Shown here one piece after another: positions 7,969 to 17,724 of a stretch of DNA of 64,000 nucleotides (positions within the stretch are counted from its first letter, which is position 1; each line of letters begins with the position of its first letter). The stretch comes from Catenuloplanes indicus (GTDB lineage Bacteria; Actinomycetota; Actinomycetes; Mycobacteriales; Micromonosporaceae): contig NZ_JAUSUZ010000001.1 in assembly GCF_030813715.1 (NCBI RefSeq), positions 744,001 to 808,000 on the forward strand, read 5' to 3'. The notes under the pieces are model-generated. The model saw nothing but the letters and a program-made list of their open reading frames with translations. It was not told where the DNA came from and did no database searches. The translations under genes were made by a program, and so were the position numbers.

Positions 7969-10900
7969 CGGCGAGCACCTTCAGGTAGGTGTGCAGGAGT
8001 CGTTCGTCCGCGGCCGGGCAGACGATCCCGGCCGCGGCCAGCCGGGCCTCGGTGCCGGTGCAGTCGAAGTCCGGCTGGGTGCGGACCGGCGTGTCCGGCC
8101 CGAACAGCGGCGCGAACGCGGCCAGTGCCGCGTCCGGCCGGTCGAGCAGCGCGGCCCGCCAGCGCGGGTACGGCACCAGCTCGGCCCGGTGCCCGAACGA
8201 GGTGAGTGCGCCGGCGAGCGCACCGAAGCTCATCGTCCGGTTGTTGTAGTAGTGGTGGTCGGCCGTGCTGCGGTCGCGGGTGAGCAGCCCGATCCCGGCG
8301 GCCACGTAGTCGACCGGGGACAGGTCGATCCGGTCGTCGAGGTCCGGCACCGCGCCGAGCTGGACGCAGGTGGCGAGCAGCCGGCTGAAGTAGTCGCCGG
8401 TGTTCCCGGCGCCGGTCACCGAGTGCCCGCTGACCCGGGCCGGCCGGTGCACACTGACCCGCAGCCCCCGGTCCCGGGCCGCCCTGACCAGCGCGTCCGC
8501 GGCCCACTTGGTCGCGTTGTAGCCGCCGAGCCCGGTGCAGTCGTCCGGCGCGTCGCCCTCGCGGACCAGCCCGAGCCGCCGGGCCGGGGTGAGGAAGACG
8601 CCGAGCGTGGAGACGAGGTGGACGTCGCTCGGGTCGCCGTGCGCGGCGAGGCGAAGCACGGTCAGCGTGCCGCCCACGTTCGCCGGCTTCAGCGCCGCGT
8701 ACGGCCGGAGGAAGTCGACCACGCCTCCGTTGTGGACGATCACCTGGACGCGCGCGCCGAGCGCGGCGAAGTCGTGCGCGGTCAGGCCGAACGCGGGTGC
8801 GGCCAGGTCGCCCGGGACACCGGCGAGCCGGTCGCCGAACGACGGGTGCCACAATCCGTACCGTCGCAGGTTGTCCTCGACCCGCGCGGTCGCCGCGGCT
8901 TCCCCGGCGGCCCGGACCAGGCAGTGCACGGTCGCGGTGGTGTGCCGCAGCCAGTCGGCGAGCAGGTAGGCGCCGAGGAAGCCGGTCGCGCCGGTGAACA
9001 GCACGTCGGTGACCGGCAGCAGCGGCCCGGCCGGGGCCAGGTGCAGGTCCGCGGGCAGGCGCGCGTCGGCCCGCAGCACGTCCTCGGCCGGCGTGCCCGG
9101 CCGGTCACCGGCGTCCAGCGCCGCGGCGAGGGCGGCCAGGTCCGCGGTGCCGAAGACCAGCGGCAACGGTACGGGCCGGCCGAGCACCGCCTCCGCACGT
9201 GCGGTGAACCGGGCCGCGAGCAGCGAGTGCCCGCCCAGGTCGAAGAAGTTGTCGTGCCGCCCGACCGGCCCGATGTCGAGCAGATCCGCCCAGACGTCCG
9301 CGAGCACGCGCTCGACCGGGGTGCGCGGCGGCACGTGCGCGGGCCGGGCCGGCGCGTCCGCGGGCGTGGGCAGCGCGGCCGTGTCCAGCTTTCCGTGGCG
9401 GGTCGTCGGCAGCTCCGGCACCACGACGACCGCGGTCGGCACCAGATGATCCGGCAACATCTCCCGCAGCCGCGCCCGCACCGCGACCGGGTCCGGAGCG
9501 CCGCCGGCCGGGTCCGGGGTGCCGCCCGCCGGGTCCGGCGCACCACCGGCCGGGACCGGGACCAGGTAGGCGATCAGGCGGCGGCCGGTGGGGTGGTCGG
9601 CGGCGACGACGGCGGCCTGGCGGATGCCGGGCAGGGACGCGCAGGCCGCCTCGATCTCGCCGGGCTCGATCCGGTAGCCGCGGATCTTGATCTGCCGGTC
9701 GGTGCGGCCGAGGAACTGCAGCGTGCCGTCGGAGCGGTGCCGGGCGAGATCACCGGTGCGGTAGAGCCGGGCGCCGGGCTCGCCGCCGAACGGGTCCGGG
9801 ACGAACCGGACCGCGGTCGCGCCCGGGGCGCCCAGATAGCCGCGGGTGGGCGCCATGCCGCCGATGTAGACCTCGCCCGGCCGGCCGACCGGGACCGGCC
9901 GCATGGCGTCGTCGAGCAGGTGGACGCGCACGTTCGGCACCGGGCGGCCGATCGGCAGGTGCGTCAGGCCGGGCAGCTCGTGCGCGTCCACGGTGGTGTA
10001 GGTCGTGGCGCAGACGGTCGCCTCGGTCGGGCCGTAGTGGTTGTAGAGCGGCACCCGGCCACGGGTCAGCGCGGCCCACCGGCGCACCTGCGCCACCGGA
10101 ACAGGTTCCCCGCCGACCAGCACGGCCCGCAGCGGCCCCGCGGCCACTCCGGCCGCGCCACCGGCCGGTCCGGGCAGCGGGTGGCCGGGCGCCTGAAGGT
10201 CCGAGGTCCAGCTCGACCACAGCGGCGCCGCCGTGTCGACCACGGTGATGCCGTACTCGCGGCACAGCCGGAGCAGTTCCGGGCCGTTGATCGTGGCCGG
10301 GTCCGGGTGGACGACCAGCGCGGCGCCGGTGATCAGGGCCGGGAACAGGTCGCCGACGGACGCGTCGAAGCTCAGCGGCGGGATCATCAGCAGCCGGTCA
10401 TCGGCCGTGAGGCCGTGCAGGCCGGCGAAGCCGCGCGCGAACGTGACCGCGGTCCGGTGCGCGACCATGACGCCCTTCGGCGCCCCGGTCGACCCGGACG
10501 TGTAGACCACGTAGGCCAGCTGATCAGGGTGGTCGCCGACGCCGGCCGGGACCTCGTTGCCCTCGGTTGCCGGATCATCGGGCCGCACGACCGTACCGTG
10601 GAAGCCCGGCACGGAACCGGAGGCGATCGTGACCGCGGCCCCGGCCGCGGACAGCAGTGCCGCGGAGCGGGCCGGTGGCGCGGCCGGGTCGAGCGGCAGG
10701 TAGCCGGCGCCGGCCCGGAGGATGGCGAGGACGGCCACGATCGCGTCCGCGCCGGACGGCAGCAGCAGCCCGACCGGCGTGTCCCGGCGGACGCCGAGCG
10801 CGCGCAACCGGCCGGCCAGCGCCGCCGACCGCCGGTCCAGCGCGCCGTAGGTGAGCGGCGCCCGCCCGGGTTCCAGCACCGCGAGCGCGTCCGGCGTGGC

Positions 10901-12355
10901 CGCGGCGCGCGCCACCACCAGCGCGTGCAGCGTGGTGGCGGCGCCGACGTCGAGCGCCGTGTCGTTCCAGGCGGTCAGGTCGCGGCGCTCGCCCGCGGTC
11001 AACGTGTCCAGTTCGGACAGTCGTGCGTCGCCGCGGACGGCCATCGCGTGCACCGTGTCCCACAGCCGGTCGATCAGCCGGTCCACGGTGGACTCGTCGA
11101 ACAGATCCGTGTTGTAGTCGGCCAGACCGCCGAGCCCGGCGTCGAACTCGTGGATGGCGATCGTCAGGTCGAGCCGGGACGTGTCGCGGCGGACCGGCAC
11201 CGGGCGGACGGTCAGGCCGTGCCGTTCCCGGACGCCGCCGCCGCGGTTGAGCACCAGCATCGTCTGGAACAGCGGGTTGCGCCCCGGGTCACGCGGCGGC
11301 GCGGCCAGCTCCACGATCCGGTCGAACGGCAGCGCCGCGTGCGCCAGCGAGTCCATGGTGGTCCGTCGCACCCGCGCCAGCGCCTCGTCGAGCGCCGGGT
11401 CGCCGGACAGGTCGGTGCGCAGCGGCAGGCTGTTGACGAACAGCCCGACCGTGCGGTCCAGGTGATCGCCCGATCGCAGCGACACCGGGGAGCCGACGCA
11501 GACGTCGTGCTGGCCGCTGAGCCGGGCCAGCACCACCTGCAGCGCGGTCAGGAAGATCATGAACCGCGTGGCGCCGGTACGCCGGGCGAGCGCGTCCACC
11601 TCGGCCGCGAGCTCCGGTGCGATCGTGAACGCCCGGGTCGCACCGGCCGTCGACGGCGTCGCGGGCCGGGGCCGGTCGGTGGGCAGGTCGAGCACGGCGG
11701 TACCGGCCAGGTGCGCGGCCCAGAACGACTCCGCCTCGCCGGACGCCCGGTCCCGCTGCCACAGCACCCAGTCGCCGAACTGGACGTCCGGCGGTGGTGC
11801 GGCCGGCTCACCCGCGCGGTGCCGGCGGTGGCCGTCGAGCAGCTCGTCGAGGATGACGCCGAGCGACACCTCGTCCGCCACGATGTGGTGCACCGCGACC
11901 GTGAGCAGGTGGTCGTCCGGGCCGAGCCGGACCAGCCGGATCCGCAGCAGCGGCGCCTCGGCCAGGTCGAACGGGGTCTCGCACTCGCGGCGCACGATCG
12001 CGGCCGGGTCCGCGCCGGGCCGGTCCTCGTAGGTGAGCGGGTCCGGCGCCGCCGCGAGCACGTCCTGGTTCCCCGCGCGGATCCGGGTGCGCAGCGCCTC
12101 GTGCCGGCCGGTCAGCGCGATCGCGGACGCGCGCATCGCGGCCGGGTCGACCGGTCCGGTCAGCCGCACCCCCTGCCCGAGGACGTAGGCGGGGTTGCCC
12201 GGCAGCAGCCGGTCGAGGAACCACATGCCCTCCTGCGACGGTGACAGCGGCACCGGCACCCCGGCCGGCCGGCGCGGGATCTCCGCGGCCGGTGCGCTGC
12301 CGCCCAGCCCGCGCCGGGCCAGCAGTTGGCGGATCAGCCGTTCCCGGTCGGTCAT
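7961..12355 (-). CDS. NRPS module 4: C-A-PCP with terminal thioester reductase
   Basis: The 1464-residue protein starts at the ATG giving MTDRERLIRQ, with AGGGGGAG five bases upstream. Order: condensation domain at residues 35-450 (motif HHIVADE at 156-162, with Glu where Gly is usual); adenylation domain at about 460-960 (YTSGSTGAPKGV, FDASVGD, NHYGPTEATV, GYRIEPGEIE); carrier domain with FFDLGGHSLL and pantetheine Ser near 1044; reductase domain at about 1114-1464 with the NAD(P)H loop TGATGFLG and catalytic Tyr1279/Lys1283 in YNATK. Such domains release the thioester reductively as aldehyde or alcohol, so this is the last module. The A-domain pocket reads by eye D-A-G at positions 235/236/239, and I cannot assign a substrate. 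A three-copy 21-bp repeat lies in the A-domain C-terminal part. Confidence 0.92.
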   Translation of the reverse strand: MTDRERLIRQLLARRGLGGSAPAAEIPRRPAGVPVPLSPSQEGMWFLDRLLPGNPAYVLGQGVRLTGPVDPAAMRASAIALTGRHEALRTRIRAGNQDVLAAAPDPLTYEDRPGADPAAIVRRECETPFDLAEAPLLRIRLVRLGPDDHLLTVAVHHIVADEVSLGVILDELLDGHRRHRAGEPAAPPPDVQFGDWVLWQRDRASGEAESFWAAHLAGTAVLDLPTDRPRPATPSTAGATRAFTIAPELAAEVDALARRTGATRFMIFLTALQVVLARLSGQHDVCVGSPVSLRSGDHLDRTVGLFVNSLPLRTDLSGDPALDEALARVRRTTMDSLAHAALPFDRIVELAAPPRDPGRNPLFQTMLVLNRGGGVRERHGLTVRPVPVRRDTSRLDLTIAIHEFDAGLGGLADYNTDLFDESTVDRLIDRLWDTVHAMAVRGDARLSELDTLTAGERRDLTAWNDTALDVGAATTLHALVVARAAATPDALAVLEPGRAPLTYGALDRRSAALAGRLRALGVRRDTPVGLLLPSGADAIVAVLAILRAGAGYLPLDPAAPPARSAALLSAAGAAVTIASGSVPGFHGTVVRPDDPATEGNEVPAGVGDHPDQLAYVVYTSGSTGAPKGVMVAHRTAVTFARGFAGLHGLTADDRLLMIPPLSFDASVGDLFPALITGAALVVHPDPATINGPELLRLCREYGITVVDTAAPLWSSWTSDLQAPGHPLPGPAGGAAGVAAGPLRAVLVGGEPVPVAQVRRWAALTRGRVPLYNHYGPTEATVCATTYTTVDAHELPGLTHLPIGRPVPNVRVHLLDDAMRPVPVGRPGEVYIGGMAPTRGYLGAPGATAVRFVPDPFGGEPGARLYRTGDLARHRSDGTLQFLGRTDRQIKIRGYRIEPGEIEAACASLPGIRQAAVVAADHPTGRRLIAYLVPVPAGGAPDPAGGTPDPAGGAPDPVAVRARLREMLPDHLVPTAVVVVPELPTTRHGKLDTAALPTPADAPARPAHVPPRTPVERVLADVWADLLDIGPVGRHDNFFDLGGHSLLAARFTARAEAVLGRPVPLPLVFGTADLAALAAALDAGDRPGTPAEDVLRADARLPADLHLAPAGPLLPVTDVLFTGATGFLGAYLLADWLRHTTATVHCLVRAAGEAAATARVEDNLRRYGLWHPSFGDRLAGVPGDLAAPAFGLTAHDFAALGARVQVIVHNGGVVDFLRPYAALKPANVGGTLTVLRLAAHGDPSDVHLVSTLGVFLTPARRLGLVREGDAPDDCTGLGGYNATKWAADALVRAARDRGLRVSVHRPARVSGHSVTGAGNTGDYFSRLLATCVQLGAVPDLDDRIDLSPVDYVAAGIGLLTRDRSTADHHYYNNRTMSFGALAGALTSFGHRAELVPYPRWRAALLDRPDAALAAFAPLFGPDTPVRTQPDFDCTGTEARLAAAGIVCPAADERLLHTYLKVLADD
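9489..9551. repeat. Three tandem 21-bp units inside NRPS module 4
   Basis: Three in-frame imperfect copies of a GGGTCCGG...GCC unit encode repeated PDPAGG(A/T) in a surface loop of the A-domain's small subdomain. The in-frame length keeps the gene intact and suggests slippage expansion. Confidence 0.85.
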
Positions 12356-12401
12356 GCCGGCTCCCCCTCGCACGGCGGCGCGATCGGGGCGACGGGCGCG
12401 C

Positions 12402-15400
12402 TCATGGCTTCTCCTCCAGCATGCGGTGCAGTTCCTCGTCGGACAGGCCGGCCACCTCGAGGCGGACCGCGGCGACCGCGTGCAGGTGGCCGGGCTCGGG
12501 TTCGAACGCGGTCAGCGCGGACGCCATCGTGGCCACGGTCGGCGCCTCGAACAGCACCCGGATCGGCACGCTGATCCCGAAGGTGTCGGACGTGCGCGCG
12601 ACCACCTGCGCGCCGAGCAGCGAGTGGCCGCCGAGCCGGAAGAAGTCGTCGTGCGCGCCGACCGGGCCGCCGCGCAGCACGTCCTGCCAGATCCCGGCCA
12701 GAACCTGTTCCACCGGGGTACGCGGGGCGACCGCCGGCGCGGTCTGATCACCCCAGCGCGGTGCGGGCAGCGCGCCGCGGTCGACCTTGCCGTTCGCGTT
12801 CAGCGGCAACGCGGGCAGCACGTCCAGGTGCGACGGGACCATGTAGCCGGGCAGCCGCGCGGCCAGCACCGGGCGCAGCAGATCCGGCAACGTGGCCGGG
12901 TCGGCGCCGTCCGCGGCCACGATGTGCCCGGCGAGCCGGGTGTCGCCGTCGCCGCCGGTCCAGGCACCGACGACCGCGTCCGCGACCCGGGGGTCCGCGC
13001 GCAGCACGGCCTCGATCTCGCCGGGTTCGATCCGGAAGCCGCGCACCTTGATCTGGTGGTCGCCGCGGCCGAGGAACTCCAGCCGCCCGTCGGCGCGGCG
13101 GCGGGCCAGGTCGCCGGTGGCGTAGAGGCGGGCACCGGGCGTGTCGGCGTACGGGTCGGGCAGGAACCGGCGCGCGGTCAGCCCGGCGCGGCCGTGGTAG
13201 CCGCGCACCACACCGGTGCCGCCGATGTAGATCTCGCCGACCACGCCGGCCGGTACCGGTTGCAGCGCCTCGTCGAGCACGTAGACGCGGGTGTTCGCGA
13301 TCGGCGTGCCGAGCCCGATCGGCGCCGGTGCGGGCGGCACGGCCCCGGCCGCGGACCAGACCGTGGTCTCGGTCGGGCCGTAGCAGTTCCACAGCCGGGC
13401 GTCGCCGGTCAGCAGCCGGTCGGCCAGGTCGCGGGGCAGCACCTCGCCGCCGCAGAGCCGCAGCCGCAACCGGTCCGGCACGCCACCGGACGCGAGCAGC
13501 AGCCGCCAGGTGGCCGGCGTGGCCTGCATCGCGGTCGCGCCGGACGACTCCAGCCGGGCCCGCAGCGCGGCGCCGTCACCGGCCTCGGCCGCGCCGACGA
13601 TCTCCAGCCGGATGCCGCGGACCAGCGGGACCAGCAGCTCCAGCACGGAGATGTCGAACGACAGCGTGGTGACGGCCGCGAACACGTCACCGTCACCGAG
13701 ATCGAGGTCGTCGTGGAACGACGCGACCAGGTTGACCACGGCCCGGTGCGGCACGGCCACGCCCTTCGGCCGCCCGGTCGACCCGGACGTGTAGATCAGA
13801 TACGCGAGCCCGTCCGGATGCACCGGCTGCCGCTCCGGCGCCACCGCCGGGAGGTCCGCGTCGATCAGCACGGTCGGCGCGGTCGCCAGCACGTCGCCCA
13901 GCCGGGCCGCCACGGACGCGTCGGTGAGCACCACCCGCGTGCCGGAGTCGGTGAGCATGTACCGCAGCCGGTCCTCCGGCAGTTCCGGGTCCAGCGGCAG
14001 GTATCCGGCGCCGGCCCACCACACGCCGAGCACGGCCGCGAGCATCCCGGTGCCGCGCGTCATGCACAGCCCGACCGGCGTGTCCGCGGTGACGCCGGCG
14101 TCGCGCAGCCGGGCCGCGATCCGCCCGGCGCGCTCCAGCAGCGCGGCGGTGTCCCGCGTGCCGTCCGGCCCGGTGACGGTGGCACCGGCGACCGGGTCGA
14201 TCAGGCCGAGCACGGAGCCGTCCGGCGGCGTACCCCGGTCGGTGTCGTTCCAGCCGGTCAGCACCTCCCACCGTTCCGCGCCGCGCAGCAGCGGGATCAG
14301 GTGCAGCGGCCGGTCCGGTGCGGCGACGCCCGCGGTGAGCAGCGTGCTCAGGTGCCGGGTGAGCCGGTCGATCGTGGACGCGTCGAACAGGTCGGTGTCG
14401 TACTCGACGGCCAGCCGCAGCCCGCCGGACGGCGTGGCCTCGCCGACCAGGGTCAGGTCGAACTTGGCGGTGCCGGTGTCCAGCTCCAGCGACGTCGCGG
14501 CCGTGTCGCCGAGCCGGAACGGCGCGTGCGGCGCGTTCTGCAGGATCAGCTGTGCCTGGAACACCGGCGTGTGCGCGAGGCTGCGCTCCGGCTGCAGTTC
14601 CTCGACCAGCCGTTCGAACGGCAGGTCCGCGTTGCCGAGCCCGTTCAGCGTGACCTCGCGGGCGCGGGCGGCCAGCGTGCGCAGCGACGGCCGGCCGACC
14701 GACGACAGCCGCAGCGCGACCGTGTTGACGAAGAACCCGACCAGCCCCTCCAGGTCCGGGTGGCCGCGCCCGGCGACCGGGGTGCCGATCACCACGTCGT
14801 CCTGGCCGGCGTGCCGGGCCAGCACGGTCTGGAACACGGCCAGCAGCGTCATGAACATGGTGACGCCGGTGTCCTGGTTGAACGCGGTGACCCGGTCGAC
14901 CAGCGCGGGCGGCAGCGTCAGGTAGTGCACGGCGCCGCGGTGCTCGCGGACCGCGGGCCGGTGCCGGTCGGTGGGCAACGTGAGCAGCGCCGGCGCGCCG
15001 CGCAGGTGGCCGAGCCAGTAGTCGAGCTGACCGGTGAGCAGGTCGCCGCCGAGCTGCCCGCGCTGCCAGCGGGCGAAGTCCGCGTACTGCACCGGCAGCG
15101 GCGGCAGCGCCGGGTCGCGGCCGTCCCGCGCGGCCGTGTACGCGGCGTTCAGCTCGGTGAACAGCACGCCGAGCGACCAGGCGTCCGAGATGATGTGGTG
15201 CAGCACCAGTGTGAGCACGTGCTCGTCCGGGCCGAGCCGGATCAGCGCGGCGCGCAGCAGCGGCCCGGTGGCCAGGTCGAACGGCCGCCGCCCGAACTCG
15301 GCCGCGAGCGCCCGGCCCTCGACGCGGGTGCCACCGGACGCGTCGGCGATCTCCAGTTCCACCGGCAGGGCCGGGTGCACGATCTGCACCACCTCGCCAC

Positions 15401-15701
15401 CGGACTCCGCGAACGTGGTCCGCAGCGTCTCGTGCCGCGCGACCACGGTGGACAGCGCGGCGCGCAGCGCGGCCGGGTCGACCGGTCCGCGCAGGTGGAA
15501 CGCGACCGGGATGTGGTAGACCGCGGTACCGCCGGCGAACCGGTCCAGGAACCACAGCCGCTGCTGCCCGAACGAGGCCGGGTGGGTACGCGGCGCCCGC
15601 GCCCGCTCGGTCAGCAGCCGGGCCAGCAACGCCCGCTTACCCTCACGCGGCACATCCGATCGCGGCGCATCCGATCGCGGCGCCGGGGATTCGGTGCTCA
15701 T
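12402..15701 (-). CDS. NRPS module 3: C-A-PCP
   Basis: This 1099-residue protein (start ATG overlapping the upstream stop as TGATG) has a Ser/Pro/Arg-rich N-terminal tail at residues 1-25. The condensation domain follows at about 40-470, with HHIISDA at 168-174. The adenylation domain is at about 490-990 (YTSGSTGRPKGV, FDISVLE, NCYGPTETTVW, GFRIEPGEIE). The carrier domain is FFRLGGHSLL, and a short acidic/hydrophobic C-terminal tail ending LHRMLEEKP may be a docking helix. Reading the pocket by eye gives D-I-L-Q-L-G-C-V-W-K, close to the glycine code I remember (D-I-L-Q-L-G-L-I-W-K), so glycine is a tentative substrate. There is no epimerase or methyltransferase domain. A 46-base gap separates it from module 4. 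Confidence 0.92.
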   Translation of the reverse strand: MSTESPAPRSDAPRSDVPREGKRALLARLLTERARAPRTHPASFGQQRLWFLDRFAGGTAVYHIPVAFHLRGPVDPAALRAALSTVVARHETLRTTFAESGGEVVQIVHPALPVELEIADASGGTRVEGRALAAEFGRRPFDLATGPLLRAALIRLGPDEHVLTLVLHHIISDAWSLGVLFTELNAAYTAARDGRDPALPPLPVQYADFARWQRGQLGGDLLTGQLDYWLGHLRGAPALLTLPTDRHRPAVREHRGAVHYLTLPPALVDRVTAFNQDTGVTMFMTLLAVFQTVLARHAGQDDVVIGTPVAGRGHPDLEGLVGFFVNTVALRLSSVGRPSLRTLAARAREVTLNGLGNADLPFERLVEELQPERSLAHTPVFQAQLILQNAPHAPFRLGDTAATSLELDTGTAKFDLTLVGEATPSGGLRLAVEYDTDLFDASTIDRLTRHLSTLLTAGVAAPDRPLHLIPLLRGAERWEVLTGWNDTDRGTPPDGSVLGLIDPVAGATVTGPDGTRDTAALLERAGRIAARLRDAGVTADTPVGLCMTRGTGMLAAVLGVWWAGAGYLPLDPELPEDRLRYMLTDSGTRVVLTDASVAARLGDVLATAPTVLIDADLPAVAPERQPVHPDGLAYLIYTSGSTGRPKGVAVPHRAVVNLVASFHDDLDLGDGDVFAAVTTLSFDISVLELLVPLVRGIRLEIVGAAEAGDGAALRARLESSGATAMQATPATWRLLLASGGVPDRLRLRLCGGEVLPRDLADRLLTGDARLWNCYGPTETTVWSAAGAVPPAPAPIGLGTPIANTRVYVLDEALQPVPAGVVGEIYIGGTGVVRGYHGRAGLTARRFLPDPYADTPGARLYATGDLARRRADGRLEFLGRGDHQIKVRGFRIEPGEIEAVLRADPRVADAVVGAWTGGDGDTRLAGHIVAADGADPATLPDLLRPVLAARLPGYMVPSHLDVLPALPLNANGKVDRGALPAPRWGDQTAPAVAPRTPVEQVLAGIWQDVLRGGPVGAHDDFFRLGGHSLLGAQVVARTSDTFGISVPIRVLFEAPTVATMASALTAFEPEPGHLHAVAAVRLEVAGLSDEELHRMLEEKP

Positions 15702-16399
15702 CAGGCCTCCTGGATCTGTGCGGGCAGGTCGAGCCCGAAGCGGGTGGCGGCGGCCGCGACCTGCCGGCGCAGCGCCACCGGGCCATTGCCGGAGAAGCGG
15801 CTCAGGTACGCGCCGAGCGTCACCGGGTCGTCGGCGAGGAACGGGAAGTCGCTGGGCACCATGTGCCGGATCGCCAGCAGCGGCACCGGGCTGTGCAGCG
15901 GCCGGAAGTCCGGGTTCCACAGCCCGCCCTTGGCCGGTGGCCCGTCGTGGAACTCGCCGATCATCAAGCCGCGCTCGGTGTACGCGGCCTTGAGCCGGGC
16001 CTGCGCGCTGTCCACCTGCACCCGGGCGATCTCGTCCGGCAGGTCGGGCAGCGTGAGCAGGATCGTCTTGAACTGGGCGGCCGGGCCGTGCGCGGGTTCC
16101 AGCGCGGTGAACCAGTCCCGGTACCCGGCCAGCAGCGCGTCCAGGTCGTCCGGGTCGAGCGTGTCGCCCCGGTGCACCGCCAGGTAGAACACGCCGCGGT
16201 CCAGCGAGCCCTGCACGAACGGGCACACCGGTCCCTTCCGGCCGAGGTCCGGGTGCGGCCCGCAGAGGTAGTGCTGTGCCCAGGCGAGCACCTCGAGCAG
16301 CCGGCCGGTGACGCCGGCGACGAGCGGGTGCGGCAGTTCGGCGTGCAGGTCGGCCGCGTCGAACAGCACCTGGCCGGGGAATCCGGGGCGGGTCAGCAT
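15701..16399 (-). CDS. Conserved protein of unknown function in the NRPS operon (possibly DUF6875)
   Basis: The 232-residue protein starts at the ATG giving MLTRPGFPGQ, overlapping the end of the flavoenzyme gene by seven bases, and its stop overlaps the start of NRPS module 3. It is soluble with no signal peptide. Conserved-looking blocks are 'GRKGPVCPFVQGSL' near residues 63-76, a 'MIGEFHDGPP' block, and 'GLWNPDFRPLHSPVPLLAIRHM...DFPFL'. I associate these with a domain of unknown function (from memory DUF6875, not verified). The tight packing between the flavoenzyme and an NRPS gene implies a role in making or delivering the unusual building block. No catalytic residues can be named. Confidence 0.65.
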   Translation of the reverse strand: MLTRPGFPGQVLFDAADLHAELPHPLVAGVTGRLLEVLAWAQHYLCGPHPDLGRKGPVCPFVQGSLDRGVFYLAVHRGDTLDPDDLDALLAGYRDWFTALEPAHGPAAQFKTILLTLPDLPDEIARVQVDSAQARLKAAYTERGLMIGEFHDGPPAKGGLWNPDFRPLHSPVPLLAIRHMVPSDFPFLADDPVTLGAYLSRFSGNGPVALRRQVAAAATRFGLDLPAQIQEA

Positions 16400-17724
16400 G
16401 CCCGCCCCCGCAGGGAGAGACGGGCGGCCAGCACGGCGACGGCGGTACCCACGGTCACGGCCGCGGCGAGCGCCCGGCGCTGGCGGCGTACCCGGGCGAG
16501 CGCGTCCGCGTACGGCGTGGTGGTGTGCGCGACCAGCGTGTAGAGCGGCACCCAGCGGTGCGGCAGCAGCCGGGACAGCGCCCGGTCCGCGGCCGCGGCC
16601 AGCACGTACCCGGGCCGGTGCACGCGTGCCCGCAGCTCGGTGAAGTTCGCGGCGGACAGGTCGGCGAGCACGTCGGTGTGCGGGCGGCGCGCGGCCTCGT
16701 ACGCGGCCAGCGCGGTCCCCCGGTCCGGGTGCCGGCCCAGGCAGGCGTCCAGCACCAGGCAGTCCTCGAACGCCGCGTTCATCCCCTGCCCGAAGAACGG
16801 GTAGACCGCGTGCGCCGCGTCGCCGACCAGCACCACCCGGTCCTCGTGCCGCCACGGCGCCGTGCGCACGGTGACGAGCCGGCCGACCGGGTGGGCCAGC
16901 AGCTCGTCGGCCAGGTCCGGCATCAGCTCGCGCGCGTCCGGGAACGCGGCGTCGGCGAACGCGTGGATCGCGGCCCGGTCACGCAGCGCCGCGAAGCTGA
17001 CCGGCCCCTCGTGCGCCATGAACAGCGAGCAGGTCAGCGAGCCGTCCCGGTTGGGGTGCGCGACCATCAGCGCGTCCTCGCCCGGCCAGACGTGCAGCGC
17101 CTCGAGGCGCACCCGGGGCACGCCGCCGGGGCCGGCCGGGATGGTCAGCTCGGTGTAGCCCCACGGCAGGAACTCCTGCGCGTAGTCGGCGCGCAGCCCG
17201 TGCTGCAGGTGGCGGCGCGCGGCGGAGAACACGCCGTCCGCGCCGACGATCAGGTCGGCCTCGACGGTCTCGGCCGGATCGGCGACCTCCACCGTGCCCT
17301 TGTCCCGGTCCAGACCGGTCAGCGTCCGTCCGAAGTGGAAGCTGACGTCCGGGTGCGCGGACGCGGTGTCGACGAGCAGCCGGAGCAGGTCGTCGCGAAG
17401 GACCGAGTGCAGGATCTCGTGCTCGCGCACACCGTACGGCTGAAATCTGGTCGTGCCGTCGGGCCGGTGCACCACCCGGCCGCGCATCGGCACGCCGCGG
17501 GCGAGTACGGCGTCGAGCAGCCCGGCCTCGTCGAGCGCGGCCATGCCGCGCGCGGACAGCCCGAGGTTGATCGATCGGCCGGTGGCCGCGGTGCCGGCGG
17601 TGCGCGGGTCCGGCCGGCGTTCGTAGACGGACACGCGATACCCGCGGCGGGCGAGGAACACCGCGGTCAGCGAGCCGGCGAGCCCCGCGCCGACGACGAC
17701 CGCATGTTCCTGTGGGCCGGTCAT
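16393..17724 (-). CDS. FAD monooxygenase, kynurenine 3-monooxygenase-like
   Basis: This 443-residue protein has the class-A flavoprotein hydroxylase layout. The ADP-binding GAGLAGSLTA is at residues 12-21. 'GRSINLGLSARG' and 'PMRGRVVH..DG...FQPYG' are hallmarks of kynurenine 3-monooxygenases. The DG motif is in 'VGADGVFSAARR', and the GD motif in 'VLVGDAAHAVYPFFGQGMNAAFED'. A C-terminal hydrophobic helix (about residues 415-435) matches the membrane tail of that family. The expected reaction is NADPH/O2-dependent ortho-hydroxylation of kynurenine or a related aromatic amine. No tryptophan dioxygenase, formamidase or kynureninase gene is in the window, so the substrate could be primary-metabolism kynurenine or a carrier-bound residue. 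Start ATG overlaps the NRPS module 2 stop (ATGA). Confidence 0.88.
   Translation of the reverse strand: MTGPQEHAVVVGAGLAGSLTAVFLARRGYRVSVYERRPDPRTAGTAATGRSINLGLSARGMAALDEAGLLDAVLARGVPMRGRVVHRPDGTTRFQPYGVREHEILHSVLRDDLLRLLVDTASAHPDVSFHFGRTLTGLDRDKGTVEVADPAETVEADLIVGADGVFSAARRHLQHGLRADYAQEFLPWGYTELTIPAGPGGVPRVRLEALHVWPGEDALMVAHPNRDGSLTCSLFMAHEGPVSFAALRDRAAIHAFADAAFPDARELMPDLADELLAHPVGRLVTVRTAPWRHEDRVVLVGDAAHAVYPFFGQGMNAAFEDCLVLDACLGRHPDRGTALAAYEAARRPHTDVLADLSAANFTELRARVHRPGYVLAAAADRALSRLLPHRWVPLYTLVAHTTTPYADALARVRRQRRALAAAVTVGTAVAVLAARLSLRGRAC

Noticed and set aside
7886-12244. A plus-strand open frame of over 1400 codons opposite NRPS module 4
   Set aside because: It is the complement of a confidently assigned NRPS gene. 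Its translation is Arg/Gly/Val/Gln-rich with no domain, as expected for antisense frames in very high-GC DNA.
12195-16187. Long plus-strand open frame opposite NRPS module 3 and its neighbour
   Set aside because: Antisense shadow; no recognisable motifs, and it crosses the boundary of two real genes.
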